Below are positions 52,215 to 62,230 of a stretch of 64,000 nucleotides of DNA, piece after piece. The position numbers and the translations under genes were made by a program. The DNA is from Lachnospiraceae bacterium (lineage in GTDB: Bacteria > Bacillota > Clostridia > Lachnospirales > Lachnospiraceae). How positions within the stretch are numbered: the stretch's first letter is position 1; each line of letters begins with the position of its first letter. The notes under the pieces were generated by a model, which had not been told where the DNA came from, made no database searches, and saw only the letters and a list, made by a program, of their open reading frames with translations. The stretch lies in NCBI GenBank assembly GCA_024690205.1, contig JAILCX010000032.1:1-64000 (forward strand), given 5' to 3'.

Positions 52215-53455
52215 TGATCAGATATATAATAAAAAGATTATTAGTATCATTAACGACCCTTTCACTTGTTGCTTCACTTTCGGGTTGCGGCAATCTTTTG
52301 CAAACCTATCTTCCGAGCAACACGGCCCCTAATGAAGGCGAGTATGTAACCGATAATGCGACCCAGGTAGTTTCACCCGATGAACTTGAAAGTCATGAGT
52401 CGGTTCCGGAAAATGTAACAGACGATACGGCATCATCGCAGGAAGGGTTGTTTTATTACGATCATCTTTCATCCGATGATAAAAAGATCTATATCGAGAT
52501 CTACTATATCCTGAATTCCATGATGGAGGAAGTCACCGTTTCAACGCTTGATGAGGAACAGCTCTCAAGAGTGTTTGAATGTGTGATAAACGACCATCCC
52601 GAGCTTTTTTATGTGGACGGATACAGCTACGTTAAATACATGGTCGGGCAAAAGCCGAAAGAAATGACCTTTTCCGGGACATATAACATGACCAAGGATG
52701 AGGCCAATGAACATGTCAAACGTATCAATGAATATATAGATACGTTTGCCGAAAGCTTAAAAAACGGTGTTGATAACACCGACGATTATAATATAATTAA
52801 ATTTGTATACGAATATATAATCCGCGGCACGGATTATGACAAAAACGTTAAATTCGACCAGTCGATAGTTTCCGTTATGGAAGAGGGCAGGAGCGTGTGC
52901 TCCGGCTATTCAAAGACAGCCCAGCTTTTATTAAACAGCTGCGGTATCAGCACAACGGTCGTACTTGGACGCGTTAAGGACGGAGAAGCACATTCGTGGA
53001 ACCTTGTCCTTGCTGACGGAAAATACTATTACATGGACGTTACCTGGGGAGATTCTTCTTATACCTTAAGAGAGGATTCGGATGAATTTTCCAATTCACT
53101 TCCCGAGGTAAACTATATATACATGCTCATGCCTCTTAGTGAGATAGAGGATACGCATGATTTTGATCATCCCGAATACATGCCTGAATGCCTGAGCATG
53201 GAGGATAATTATTTTGTAAAGGAAAAGCTCTACTTTACGGCCGTTGATGATCAAATGCTCTGGCAGGCATTTAATAATGCCTATGTTAATGAAAAAGAGT
53301 ATATAATGATAAGGATGGATAATCCCGAATGTTATGATAATATGAGGGATCATCTTTTAAAGGACCAGAAGATATTCGACTATGTACTGACCCGGGACGG
53401 AAGCGTTTCATATGCCGAGAACAGGGAACAAAGATACATGGTATTCTGGTTATGA
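52214..53455 (+). CDS. Transglutaminase-like lipoprotein
   Basis: 413 residues. Signal peptide with lipobox LSGC (Cys25), so exported and lipid-anchored. The C-terminal half is a transglutaminase-like domain with catalytic Cys in GRSVCSGYSK (about 228), His in EAHSWNLV (about 258) and Asp in YYMDVTWGD (about 275), all three intact. Likely a peptidase or amidase acting at the wall; substrate unknown. It overlaps prfC by one base, implying coupled translation. Confidence 0.85.
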   Translation: MIRYIIKRLLVSLTTLSLVASLSGCGNLLQTYLPSNTAPNEGEYVTDNATQVVSPDELESHESVPENVTDDTASSQEGLFYYDHLSSDDKKIYIEIYYILNSMMEEVTVSTLDEEQLSRVFECVINDHPELFYVDGYSYVKYMVGQKPKEMTFSGTYNMTKDEANEHVKRINEYIDTFAESLKNGVDNTDDYNIIKFVYEYIIRGTDYDKNVKFDQSIVSVMEEGRSVCSGYSKTAQLLLNSCGISTTVVLGRVKDGEAHSWNLVLADGKYYYMDVTWGDSSYTLREDSDEFSNSLPEVNYIYMLMPLSEIEDTHDFDHPEYMPECLSMEDNYFVKEKLYFTAVDDQMLWQAFNNAYVNEKEYIMIRMDNPECYDNMRDHLLKDQKIFDYVLTRDGSVSYAENREQRYMVFWL

Positions 53456-53467
53456 TGGAGGAATAAA

Positions 53468-53833
53468 ATGGACAGGATTCTTGAAAACGCACTTTATACC
53501 GTCAATGAAGAAGTTGACTTCGGTTCCGTAAAGATCGCAGATGATGTTGTTGCAATGATAGCAGGTCTTGCAGCACAGGAAGTTGAAGGCGTCGGCGGAC
53601 TTGCAGGCGGAAGCAAGCTTGGCAACAATGCACCCAAGGGTGTAAGAGTTGACATTAATGACGGTAAAGTAAAGGCAAACCTGGCAATAGTTGTTAACTA
53701 CGGATACAATATACCTTCCGTATCAGCCCTTGTACAGGACAAGGTTTCGGGAGCCATCGAGAGCATGACCGGCCTTAAGGCAACGGATGTAAACATAAGG
53801 GTGGCCGGTGTCAGGATTAGGTCCGGAAGATAA
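53468..53833 (+). CDS. Asp23/Gls24 family envelope stress protein
   Basis: 121 residues; VDFGSVKIADDVVAMIAGLAA and GVGGLAGG, ANLAIVVNYGYNIPSV. Asp23 proteins associate with the membrane in Gram-positives under envelope stress; this gene upstream of nusB is a common clostridial arrangement. SD GGAGGAATA. Confidence 0.9.
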   Translation: MDRILENALYTVNEEVDFGSVKIADDVVAMIAGLAAQEVEGVGGLAGGSKLGNNAPKGVRVDINDGKVKANLAIVVNYGYNIPSVSALVQDKVSGAIESMTGLKATDVNIRVAGVRIRSGR

Positions 53834-53841
53834 GGCAGAGT

Positions 53842-54234
53842 ATGACAAGATCCAGATTAAGAGAGGAGCTTTTTAAGCTTCTGTTCAGAGTGGAATTTAT
53901 GCCAATAGAAGATCTTGAGGAGCAGAAGGCGCTCTTCTTTGAGGAAAGTGAAATGACCGAAGAAGAGATCAAGGATGTTTCTTCAAGATTTGACGGTATT
54001 GTCTCAAAGCTTTCCACCATTGACGGTCTTTTGAACGAAAAGGTGACCGGATGGGATACCGGAAGGATGGGAAAAGCCGAGCTTACCATATTAAGGCTTG
54101 CACTTTACGAGATCAATTACGATGACAAGGTGCCGGCGGGAGCTGCCATAAATGAGGCAGTTGAACTGTCGAAGAAATACGGACAGGACAATTCTTCTTC
54201 ATTCGTGAACGGAGTACTTGCCAAGTTTGTATAA
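53842..54234 (+). CDS. nusB: Transcription antitermination factor NusB
   Basis: 130 residues; N-terminal RSRLREELFKLLFRVEF and C-terminal LTILRLALYEINYDDKVPAGAAINEAVELSKKYGQDNSSSFVNGVLA. Binds boxA with NusE in rRNA antitermination. Eight bases after the Asp23 gene. Confidence 0.94.
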   Translation: MTRSRLREELFKLLFRVEFMPIEDLEEQKALFFEESEMTEEEIKDVSSRFDGIVSKLSTIDGLLNEKVTGWDTGRMGKAELTILRLALYEINYDDKVPAGAAINEAVELSKKYGQDNSSSFVNGVLAKFV

Positions 54235-54251
54235 AGTTGCCGGTTACTTAT

Positions 54252-55460
54252 ATGGCTAATATATATTCGGTAGCGAAGATCAATTCATATATTAAGGGAT
54301 TGATAAGCGAAGATTTTCTTCTGCATGATGTTTCCGTAAGAGGAGAAGTAAGTAATCTCAAGTATCACTCCACGGGACACATCTATTTTACCCTTAAGGA
54401 CGAAAAGAGCTCCATTTCCTGTGTGATGTTTGCAGGAAACAGGTCAGGTCTTTGTTTTGTTATGTCGGAAGGGATGCAGGTAGTGGTCCGAGGCGGGATC
54501 GATGTGTATGAAAGGGATGGAAAGTACCAGATCTACGCAAAAAAGATCACGCGTGACGGAGACGGAGCTTTGTATGAAGAGTTCTTAAAGCTGAAAGAAG
54601 AGCTTGAGGAACTTGGAATGTTTGCTCCCGAGTATAAAAAGATGATACCGCCTTATGCCATGAAGGTAGGTGTCGTTACCGCAAAGACCGGGGCGGCGAT
54701 CCAGGATATTATCAACATTACCAAAAGGAGAAATCCTTATGTGCAGCTTATTTTGTATCCTGCAACAGTTCAAGGTGAATATGCAGTTCCGAGTATCATA
54801 AAAGGCATTAAAGCACTGGATGAGTATGGTGTTGATGTGATGATAGTAGGACGCGGCGGCGGATCCATCGAAGACCTTTGGGCTTTTAACAGCAGGGAAG
54901 TTGCCCAGGCTGTTTTTGACTGTAATACTCCGGTCATATCTGCAGTAGGGCATGAGACGGATACAACGATAATCGATCTTGTATCGGATCTTAGAGCACC
55001 TACACCCTCAGCAGCAGCCGAACTTGCCGTATTTGATTTTAATGCTTTTTCGGATACCTTAAACGGTATAAAAGAAAGCTTGTATAAGAAAGTCACATAT
55101 ACTGTTTCGCAAAAGAAGAATCTTTTAAGGAACTATGAACTTTCGCTTAAAAGGCTCGGACCTTCTAATGCCCTTAAACAAAACAGGATGTACATCATGA
55201 AATTGGAGGAAGGTTTAAGAGCGGGATTTAAAGCAGTTCTTTTTGATAAAAGAAGCTCCGTAAGATTACTTTCCGAAAGGCTTAACGGTCTTTCTCCTCT
55301 TTTGAAACTTGGGCAGGGCTATTCATATGTGAGCAACAAAAATGGAACGGTCAATTCGATAAAGAAAACAGGACCGGGAGACGACCTTTCGATATATGTA
55401 AAGGACGGACAAATACACGCAACGGTCAACGAAGTGATCGAAAAAAAGACGGGTGAATGA
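54252..55460 (+). CDS. xseA: Exodeoxyribonuclease VII large subunit
   Basis: 402 residues from ATG 54252 (MANIYSVAKINSYIKG, matching family N termini); TTG 54237 is also possible, and neither has a good ribosome binding site. OB-fold VRGEVSNLKYHSTGHIYFTLKDEKSSI; catalytic region GRGGGSIEDLWAFNSREVA and VGHETDTTIIDLVSDLRAPTPSAAAE. Overlaps the small subunit. Confidence 0.95.
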   Translation: MANIYSVAKINSYIKGLISEDFLLHDVSVRGEVSNLKYHSTGHIYFTLKDEKSSISCVMFAGNRSGLCFVMSEGMQVVVRGGIDVYERDGKYQIYAKKITRDGDGALYEEFLKLKEELEELGMFAPEYKKMIPPYAMKVGVVTAKTGAAIQDIINITKRRNPYVQLILYPATVQGEYAVPSIIKGIKALDEYGVDVMIVGRGGGSIEDLWAFNSREVAQAVFDCNTPVISAVGHETDTTIIDLVSDLRAPTPSAAAELAVFDFNAFSDTLNGIKESLYKKVTYTVSQKKNLLRNYELSLKRLGPSNALKQNRMYIMKLEEGLRAGFKAVLFDKRSSVRLLSERLNGLSPLLKLGQGYSYVSNKNGTVNSIKKTGPGDDLSIYVKDGQIHATVNEVIEKKTGE

Positions 55461-55461
55461 T

Positions 55462-55665
55462 ATGGCTAAAGCCAAAGAAGATTTTAAACTTGAAGAAGCA
55501 TTTGAACTTCTTGAAGAAAAAATAGAACAGTTGGAAGATGAAGATATTTCTCTTGAGGATTCATTCCGTATCTACAAAGAGGGAATGGAACTTTTGAAGA
55601 AATGTAACGACTGCGTTGATAAAGTTGAAAAACAGATTTTGATCCTTGAAGAGGGAGGCGAATAG
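55462..55665 (+). CDS. xseB: Exodeoxyribonuclease VII small subunit
   Basis: 67 residues from ATG 55462; an in-frame GTG at 55453 is an alternative. Family features EAFELLEEKIEQLEDEDISLEDSFRIYKEGMELLKKCN. Forms an oligomer with XseA. The C terminus (LEEGGE) contains the GAGGGAGG ribosome binding site for ispA. Confidence 0.93.
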   Translation: MAKAKEDFKLEEAFELLEEKIEQLEDEDISLEDSFRIYKEGMELLKKCNDCVDKVEKQILILEEGGE

Positions 55666-55668
55666 TTT

Positions 55669-56580
55669 ATGGACTTTAATGAATCACTGGAGTTAAAAAG
55701 AAAGAACGCAGAGAGCATCTTAAATGACTATCTCCCCGAAGCCGATGGTTATCAGTCAATGGTACTTGATGCAATGAGTTATTCTGCGATGGCAGGAGGC
55801 AAAAGGCTTCGTCCCGTCCTTATGAAAGAGTGCTATAAGCTCTTCGGCGGCAAGGATAAACTGATCGAACCTTTTATGGCTGCGATAGAGATGATACATA
55901 ATTACTCGCTTGTTCATGATGATCTTCCTGCAATGGATAACGATGAATTCCGTAGGGGCAAGGAGACCACATGGAAAAAGTACGATGAAGCCATAGCGAT
56001 CCTTGCGGGTGACGGATTGTTAAACTATGCTTTTGAGACGGCGTCAGGAGCTTTCGAGCTTGCAAAGGACGAAGAGGATTATAAAAGGATAGCAAAGGCG
56101 ATATCGATTCTTTCAAGAAAAGCCGGAGTGTACGGCATGATAGGCGGACAGACAGCGGATATCCTTGCTGAAGATAATGATAACGTTACTAAGGAACTTC
56201 TTATCTTCATACATAAGAACAAGACGGCTGCCCTTATGGAAGCATCCATGATGATCGGAGCTGTCCTTGCAGGGGCTTCCGAAAAAGATGTCCTTGATAT
56301 GGAAAAAGCCGCTTCAAATATCGGAATAGCTTTTCAGATCCAGGATGATATACTCGATGTTACGGGTAACGAGCAGGAACTCGGCAAGCCGGTTCATTCG
56401 GATGAAAAAAACAGCAAGAAGACATATGTTACGCTTCACGGATTAAGTGAATCATCCGAAGAGGTCAAAAGGCTCTCAACGGAAGCGATAGACATGATAA
56501 GGGAAATGGCTGATGAAAACAGGGCTGATGCAAGTTTCCTTATGACATTGGTTGAAACCCTTATTAACAGAAGAAAATAA
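55669..56580 (+). CDS. ispA: Polyprenyl (farnesyl/geranyl) diphosphate synthase
   Basis: 303 residues. First Asp-rich motif LVHDDLPAMDND (about residue 82) and second FQIQDDILDVTG (about 222), plus GGKRLRPVL. Makes prenyl diphosphates for cell wall carrier lipid and quinones. Gene pair with dxs, which begins one base after its stop. Confidence 0.93.
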   Translation: MDFNESLELKRKNAESILNDYLPEADGYQSMVLDAMSYSAMAGGKRLRPVLMKECYKLFGGKDKLIEPFMAAIEMIHNYSLVHDDLPAMDNDEFRRGKETTWKKYDEAIAILAGDGLLNYAFETASGAFELAKDEEDYKRIAKAISILSRKAGVYGMIGGQTADILAEDNDNVTKELLIFIHKNKTAALMEASMMIGAVLAGASEKDVLDMEKAASNIGIAFQIQDDILDVTGNEQELGKPVHSDEKNSKKTYVTLHGLSESSEEVKRLSTEAIDMIREMADENRADASFLMTLVETLINRRK

Positions 56581-56581
56581 A

Positions 56582-58438
56582 ATGGTACTTGAAAACATTA
56601 AAGAAGTTAATGACATAAAGAATATAGATCCCAGAGAATATCCCGAACTTGCCGATGAGATAAGACAGTTCCTCATCGAAAAGATCTCAAAGACGGGCGG
56701 ACATCTCGGGGCTAATCTCGGTGCAGTCGAACTTACGATGGCTCTGCATCTTTTTCTTGATCTTCCGAAAGACAAGATCATCTGGGATGTCGGACACCAG
56801 TCATATACGCACAAGATCCTGACGGGCAGAAGAGAAGGCTTTGACCACCTGCGTGCTTTTGGCGGACTTGCAGGCTTTCCCAAGACCAACGAAAGTGAAT
56901 GTGATTCGTTTAACACGGGGCACAGTTCAACATCCATATCCGCAGGCTTGGGAATGGTTGCCGCAAGGGATCTTCGCGGAACCGATGAGACCATAGTATC
57001 GGTTATTGGGGACGGTTCGCTGACGGGCGGTATGGCTTATGAGGCGTTAAACAACGCTTCAAAGCTTGATACCAACTTTATCATCGTTTTAAATGATAAC
57101 AATATGTCCATATCCGAAAACGTCGGGGGAGTTAGCAAATACCTTAACGCCATCCGTACTTCGGATACTTATATGGACATTAAGGACGGGATCTACTACA
57201 AGATCAAAGACCTTCCTTCGGGAGACAAGGTCGTTGATTCCGTAAGAAGAGCAAAAAGCTCGTTAAAGCAGCTGATGGTCCCGGGTATGTTTTTTGAAGA
57301 TATGGGACTGACATATCTCGGACCCATAGACGGACATGATATAAATGCGATGTTAAAGGCATTTAAGGAAGCAAGAAAGAGAAAGAAGGCCGTCATCGTT
57401 CATGTAATAACTCAAAAGGGAAGGGGATATGAGCCTGCGCTCCGTCATCCCGCAAGGTTCCACGGGACTTCTCCTTTTGATATTGAAACGGGCATCCCTT
57501 TAAAATCAACTAAAGCTGCTTACACAGATATCTTCAGTACCGTCATGTTCAAGCTTGGCGCAAGGGATACAAGGGTCTGTGCGATAACCGCTGCGATGCC
57601 TGACGGTACGGGCCTTAAAAGATTCAGAAATACATATCCGGAAAGATTCTTTGACGTCGGAATAGCCGAAGAACATGCGGTGACTTTTGCGGCAGGGCTT
57701 GCCGCAGGTGGGTTCAGGCCAATTGTCGCCATCTATTCTTCGTTCCTTCAAAGAGCATACGACCAGATTTTGCATGACGTATGCCTTCAGAATCTGCCGG
57801 TCATATTTGCGATCGACAGGGCAGGGCTTGTAGGAGCGGACGGAGAGACCCATCAGGGCATCTTCGATCTTTCGTTCTTAAGTTCGATCCCCAATATGAA
57901 TATCATGGCACCCAAGAATAAATGGGAGCTTTCAGATATGCTTAAGTTTGCACTTTCATGTGACATGCCTTTTGCGATAAGGTATCCGAGGGGCGAAGCC
58001 TATGCCGGCCTTGAGGAGTTCAGGGCACCCATGGAATACGGCAAAGCAGAGCTTCTTTATGCGGAGGGTGATATATGCCTTATTGCAGTCGGATCGATGG
58101 TTGAAACAGCGACGGAAGTACGTGAACTTCTTCGTGAAAAAGGACTTAAATGTTCGATAGTAAATGCGCGTTTTGTAAAACCCATAGATGAATATGCGAT
58201 AAAGTGGGCATCCGATAATCACCGCCTTGTGGTTACCATGGAAGAAAACGTCATAACAGGCGGATTCGGCCAGAGCGTGCGAAACTACATGGATACGCTT
58301 GAGGATAAAAGCAAGCTCATAAATGTTGCGCTTCCCGATGATTATGTGGAACACGGTTCTGTGGCCCTTCTTAAAAAAGAATTAAAGGTAGATGCCGAGA
58401 GCATCTGTGAACTTATACTTGACTCGAGGCCCTTCTGA
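56582..58438 (+). CDS. dxs: 1-deoxy-D-xylulose-5-phosphate synthase
   Basis: First step of the MEP isoprenoid pathway. 618 residues from ATG 56582. TPP motif GDGSLTGGMAYEALNN (about residue 150), GGHLGANLG, DVGHQSYTHKILTGR and the transketolase Pyr domain GIAEEHAVTFAAGLAAGG. Shares the operon with ispA. Confidence 0.96.
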   Translation: MVLENIKEVNDIKNIDPREYPELADEIRQFLIEKISKTGGHLGANLGAVELTMALHLFLDLPKDKIIWDVGHQSYTHKILTGRREGFDHLRAFGGLAGFPKTNESECDSFNTGHSSTSISAGLGMVAARDLRGTDETIVSVIGDGSLTGGMAYEALNNASKLDTNFIIVLNDNNMSISENVGGVSKYLNAIRTSDTYMDIKDGIYYKIKDLPSGDKVVDSVRRAKSSLKQLMVPGMFFEDMGLTYLGPIDGHDINAMLKAFKEARKRKKAVIVHVITQKGRGYEPALRHPARFHGTSPFDIETGIPLKSTKAAYTDIFSTVMFKLGARDTRVCAITAAMPDGTGLKRFRNTYPERFFDVGIAEEHAVTFAAGLAAGGFRPIVAIYSSFLQRAYDQILHDVCLQNLPVIFAIDRAGLVGADGETHQGIFDLSFLSSIPNMNIMAPKNKWELSDMLKFALSCDMPFAIRYPRGEAYAGLEEFRAPMEYGKAELLYAEGDICLIAVGSMVETATEVRELLREKGLKCSIVNARFVKPIDEYAIKWASDNHRLVVTMEENVITGGFGQSVRNYMDTLEDKSKLINVALPDDYVEHGSVALLKKELKVDAESICELILDSRPF

Positions 58439-58439
58439 T

Positions 58440-59267
58440 ATGAAGGAACGTCTTGATGTACTGCTTGTAAATAACGGATATGCTGCATCCCGCGAAAAAG
58501 CCAAAAGCCTTATCATGTCCGGTATTGTATATGTGAACGGTCAAAAAGAGGATAAGGCAGGAACGTTTTTTGAAACGGATGGACTTTCAATAGAGGTCCG
58601 GGGTGAAGGCTTAAGATACGTTTCAAGAGGCGGCCTTAAACTGGAGCGGGCACTTGAAGTTTTTCCTTTGGATCTTAAAGGAAAGATCTGTATGGATATC
58701 GGAGCCTCTACAGGCGGATTTACGGACTGCATGTTGCAAAACGGAGCCGCAAAGGTTTACTCGATAGATGTAGGATACGGACAGCTTGATTGGAAGCTTA
58801 GAAATGACGATCGTGTCATTTGCATGGAAAAAACAAATTTCCGGTATCTTACCCAAAATGACATTGAAGATGAAATTGATCTTGCCACATGCGATGTTTC
58901 TTTTATCTCGTTAAGCAAGATCCTTCCTCCGGCATATGAGATCATCCGTGACGGCGCTTATATGGTATGCCTTATAAAGCCCCAGTTTGAGGCCGGAAGG
59001 GATCAGGTCGGTAAAAAGGGTGTTGTTAAAGATCCGACTATTCATGTTGAAGTTATAAACAAAGTTTTTGAATACGCAAAAGAATGCGGCTTTGCGATCA
59101 TGGGACTTGATCATTCCCCGATCAAAGGGCCCGAAGGCAATATAGAGTATCTTATCTTACTTAAAAAAGAAAGCAGCATGGATTTATCCTGTGAACTTAA
59201 GGATATTATCTCGGGACTCGTGGAGAGGACTCATGAAGAATTTCTTTGTGATAACAAACAAAGCTAA
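58440..59267 (+). CDS. tlyA: TlyA family rRNA 2'-O-methyltransferase
   Basis: 275 residues from ATG 58440. N-terminal S4 domain (ERLDVLLVNNGYAASREKAKSLIMSG) and FtsJ-like methyltransferase with SAM motif DIGASTGGFTDCML and CDVSFISLSKILPP. Methylates rRNA cytidines in characterised members. Starts one base after the dxs stop and overlaps nadK by 35 bases. Confidence 0.93.
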   Translation: MKERLDVLLVNNGYAASREKAKSLIMSGIVYVNGQKEDKAGTFFETDGLSIEVRGEGLRYVSRGGLKLERALEVFPLDLKGKICMDIGASTGGFTDCMLQNGAAKVYSIDVGYGQLDWKLRNDDRVICMEKTNFRYLTQNDIEDEIDLATCDVSFISLSKILPPAYEIIRDGAYMVCLIKPQFEAGRDQVGKKGVVKDPTIHVEVINKVFEYAKECGFAIMGLDHSPIKGPEGNIEYLILLKKESSMDLSCELKDIISGLVERTHEEFLCDNKQS

Positions 59268-60084
59268 AGACGGTGCTTATTCGATCACAAAAGAATTATG
59301 TACCTATATCGAAAAGAAAGGCGGTGTTGCCGTGATCGATGACACGCCAGATTCTTTTCTTCCCGGAAGGTATACCGACGTTAAAAGGATTCCGGATGAT
59401 ACCGAGTGCGTGATCGTTCTCGGAGGTGACGGTACGCTGCTTCATGCCGCAAGCGATCTTATCGATAAAACAGTACCGCTTTTGGGAATAAATCTCGGTA
59501 CGATGGGATATCTTTCCGCGGTCGATCTTGAGGATCGTTTTGATGCGATCGACAGGATGATGGATGGAAAGTTTTTTGTCGAGAACAGGATGATGCTGAA
59601 CGGGCAGTGCAAGGATGGCGATAACATTATCGCATCCGGAAGAGCACTTAATGAGATAGTTATTACGGGAAATAGGGCGATGCAGATCGTATATGTTTCC
59701 ATTTTGATAAACGGAAAGCTTCTCCATCGGTTTAACGGAGACGGAGTCATCATAGCAACACCTACGGGTTCAACAGGCTATTCCCTTTCTGCCGGCGGTC
59801 CAATCGTTAATCCTCAGGCGGAGATGATCCTTGTTACCCCGGTATGTTCGCATTCAATGCAGCAAAGGAGTATGGTTTTTTCGCCCGATGATGAGATCAC
59901 CGTTTTGATAGATGAAGGTAGATTCGGACAGATACAGGAGGTAGAGGCTTTGTTTGATTCCTCCGTTAATATAAAGCTAAAGACAGGACAGAGCGTTACC
60001 GTAAAAAGGTCGGAGCATGAAACATCACTTATCAAAATAAGAGAAGAGAGCTTTATCGACACACTTCATAACAAACTGGTTTAA
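59233..60084 (+). CDS. nadK: NAD kinase
   Basis: 283 residues from ATG 59233 (GGAGAGG upstream, inside tlyA). GGDGTLLHAA, LGTMGYLSAV, HRFNGDGVIIATPTGSTGYSLSAGGPI. Phosphorylates NAD to NADP, needed by GltD and biosynthesis. Followed after two bases by argR. Confidence 0.95.
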   Translation: MKNFFVITNKAKDGAYSITKELCTYIEKKGGVAVIDDTPDSFLPGRYTDVKRIPDDTECVIVLGGDGTLLHAASDLIDKTVPLLGINLGTMGYLSAVDLEDRFDAIDRMMDGKFFVENRMMLNGQCKDGDNIIASGRALNEIVITGNRAMQIVYVSILINGKLLHRFNGDGVIIATPTGSTGYSLSAGGPIVNPQAEMILVTPVCSHSMQQRSMVFSPDDEITVLIDEGRFGQIQEVEALFDSSVNIKLKTGQSVTVKRSEHETSLIKIREESFIDTLHNKLV

Positions 60085-60086
60085 GG

Positions 60087-60539
60087 ATGAAAAAACAAAG
60101 ACTCATAAAGATCAAAGAACTCATAAGTAAATACGATATAGACACGCAGGAAGAGCTTTGCGAAAAGCTTAACGGAGCGGGTTTTGCCGTCACACAGGCT
60201 ACTGTATCAAGAGATATAAGGGAACTTCGTCTTACTAAGATCCAAAGTTCTAACGGAGGATTTAAATATGCCCTGCTTGTAGAGTCCGAACATTACCTTT
60301 CTGACAAATACTTAAGGGTATTAAAAGATGGGTATATCTCAATGGATACCGCACAGAATCTTCTGGTGGTAAAGACCGTTTCGGGAATGGCGATGGCTGT
60401 TGCGGCAGCTATAGATTCCATGAAGTTCAGCCGGACAGTCGGTTCAATCGCAGGTGATGATACGATCATGATCGCTTTTAAGAGCGAAAAAGATGCCGAT
60501 GAGGTGTATGAAAAGATTAAATCCGTTATCGAAGAGTGA
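60087..60539 (+). CDS. argR: Arginine repressor
   Basis: 150 residues. N-terminal winged helix with TQEELCEKLNGAGFAVTQATVSRDIRELRL; C-terminal hexamerisation domain GSIAGDDTIMIAFKSE with the arginine-binding GDDT. No arginine genes lie nearby, so the place reflects the conserved operon. Confidence 0.94.
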   Translation: MKKQRLIKIKELISKYDIDTQEELCEKLNGAGFAVTQATVSRDIRELRLTKIQSSNGGFKYALLVESEHYLSDKYLRVLKDGYISMDTAQNLLVVKTVSGMAMAVAAAIDSMKFSRTVGSIAGDDTIMIAFKSEKDADEVYEKIKSVIEE

Positions 60540-60559
60540 TAGCGGATTGAGGAAATCAG

Positions 60560-62230
60560 ATGTTAGATAGTCTCCATGTTAAGAACCTTGCCCTCATCGA
60601 AGAAGAAGAGATCTTTTTTGATAAGGCCCTTAACATTCTAACCGGTGAAACAGGCGCCGGAAAATCAATTATTCTTGGCTCGATCAACCTGGCTCTCGGA
60701 GCAAGATCAAATAATGACGTAATCAGAACAGGAGCAGATCATGCGCTTGTTGAGCTTTCATTTACCGTTTCCCCGGAAGAAAAAAATAAGCTTAATGATC
60801 TTGATATAGATATTGAAGATGATACTTTGGTCATCTCCCGAAGGATAATGAACGGCAAGAGTGTTTTGCGAGTAAACGGAGAAACCGTAAGTGCCGGGAC
60901 GATAAGGGAAATAGCTGAGATCCTAATCGATATATACGGACAAAATGACGGCCAAAGCCTTTTAAAGAGCCGGACTTATGAAAAGATGCTTGATTGTTAT
61001 GCCGGTGAAAAGGTTTTAAAAGTATTGGATGAGTTGATCAAAGACAGGAAGAAATACAACTCACTTTGCGAAGAACTTGAAAATGAAAATAATGACACAG
61101 ATGTCATAAAAAGAGAAAAGAGCCTTCTTGAATATGAAATAGAGCAGATATCGGATGCGGATCTTAAGATTGGTGAAGATGAGGAACTTGAAAACAGGTT
61201 CAGATTCCTTAACAACGCGCAAAAGATCATGGAGACTGTTTCCAGGGTTCATTCGATCACGGGTTATGATGAGAACGGTTCTGCGGGATCATTGATAGGA
61301 AACGCCGTGTCCGACATTAAAAGCGTAGTACAGTATGACGAAAGACTGAATCCAATCCTTGATGATGCGGTTTCAATAGAGTCACTTTTAAGCGATCTTA
61401 ACAGATCATTATCTTCATACTGTGATTCAATGAGCTTTGATGAAGAAGAGTTTAATAATGTAAGTCAGAGGCTTACACTGATCAACGATCTTAAATCCAG
61501 GTTCGGCCAGACGATAGAAGAGATACTCAAGGAACTCGACAACAAACAGTCAAGGCTTGATATACTCAATGATTTTGATAACTACCTTAATGGCTTAAAA
61601 CAGGATATCGATAAACTTAAAAAGAAGATGCTCGATGAATGTGCCGTTATCTCAGGTGAAAGAAAAAAGGCAGCTCCCGGTCTTGCAAAAGAATTAAAGG
61701 ATGCGATGGAAGGCCTTAATTTCAAAAACATCGAACTTGAGATAACCGTTGAGCCTGATGAAGAGAATATTAAAAATACCGGTTATGATGATATAGAATT
61801 TCTTATAAGTCTTAATACTGGAGAGCAGTTAAAACCCATAAGAAATGTTGCATCCGGAGGAGAGCTTTCAAGGATCATGCTTGCGATAAAGAGCGTGTTT
61901 GCCGATTCTGCCGATGTTAAGACACTTATCTTTGATGAGATCGATTCGGGGATAAGCGGGGTAACGGCATATAAGGTTGCTCAAAAGATGGATGAGCTTT
62001 CAAAGAACCATCAGCTTATATGTATAACGCATCTTCCGCAGATCGCTTCAATGGCCGATTCTCACTATCTTATTGAGAAAACGGTTCAAGACGGAAGAAC
62101 ACATACCGAAATAACAAAACTCGATGAAGAAGGTTCCGTTAAGGAACTTGCCCGAATGCTGGGGAATGATAAGATAACTGAAGCGTCCCTTATGAATGCG
62201 AGAGAGATGAAGAAAGGAAAGAAAGGATAA
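60560..62230 (+). CDS. recN: DNA repair protein RecN
   Basis: SMC-like ATPase for double-strand break repair. 556 residues: Walker A GETGAGKSIILGS at ~30, coiled coil in the middle, signature RNVASGGELSRIMLAIKSVF and Walker B LIFDEIDSGISG. One-base overlap with the S66 gene. SD TTGAGGAAA. Confidence 0.95.
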   Translation: MLDSLHVKNLALIEEEEIFFDKALNILTGETGAGKSIILGSINLALGARSNNDVIRTGADHALVELSFTVSPEEKNKLNDLDIDIEDDTLVISRRIMNGKSVLRVNGETVSAGTIREIAEILIDIYGQNDGQSLLKSRTYEKMLDCYAGEKVLKVLDELIKDRKKYNSLCEELENENNDTDVIKREKSLLEYEIEQISDADLKIGEDEELENRFRFLNNAQKIMETVSRVHSITGYDENGSAGSLIGNAVSDIKSVVQYDERLNPILDDAVSIESLLSDLNRSLSSYCDSMSFDEEEFNNVSQRLTLINDLKSRFGQTIEEILKELDNKQSRLDILNDFDNYLNGLKQDIDKLKKKMLDECAVISGERKKAAPGLAKELKDAMEGLNFKNIELEITVEPDEENIKNTGYDDIEFLISLNTGEQLKPIRNVASGGELSRIMLAIKSVFADSADVKTLIFDEIDSGISGVTAYKVAQKMDELSKNHQLICITHLPQIASMADSHYLIEKTVQDGRTHTEITKLDEEGSVKELARMLGNDKITEASLMNAREMKKGKKG

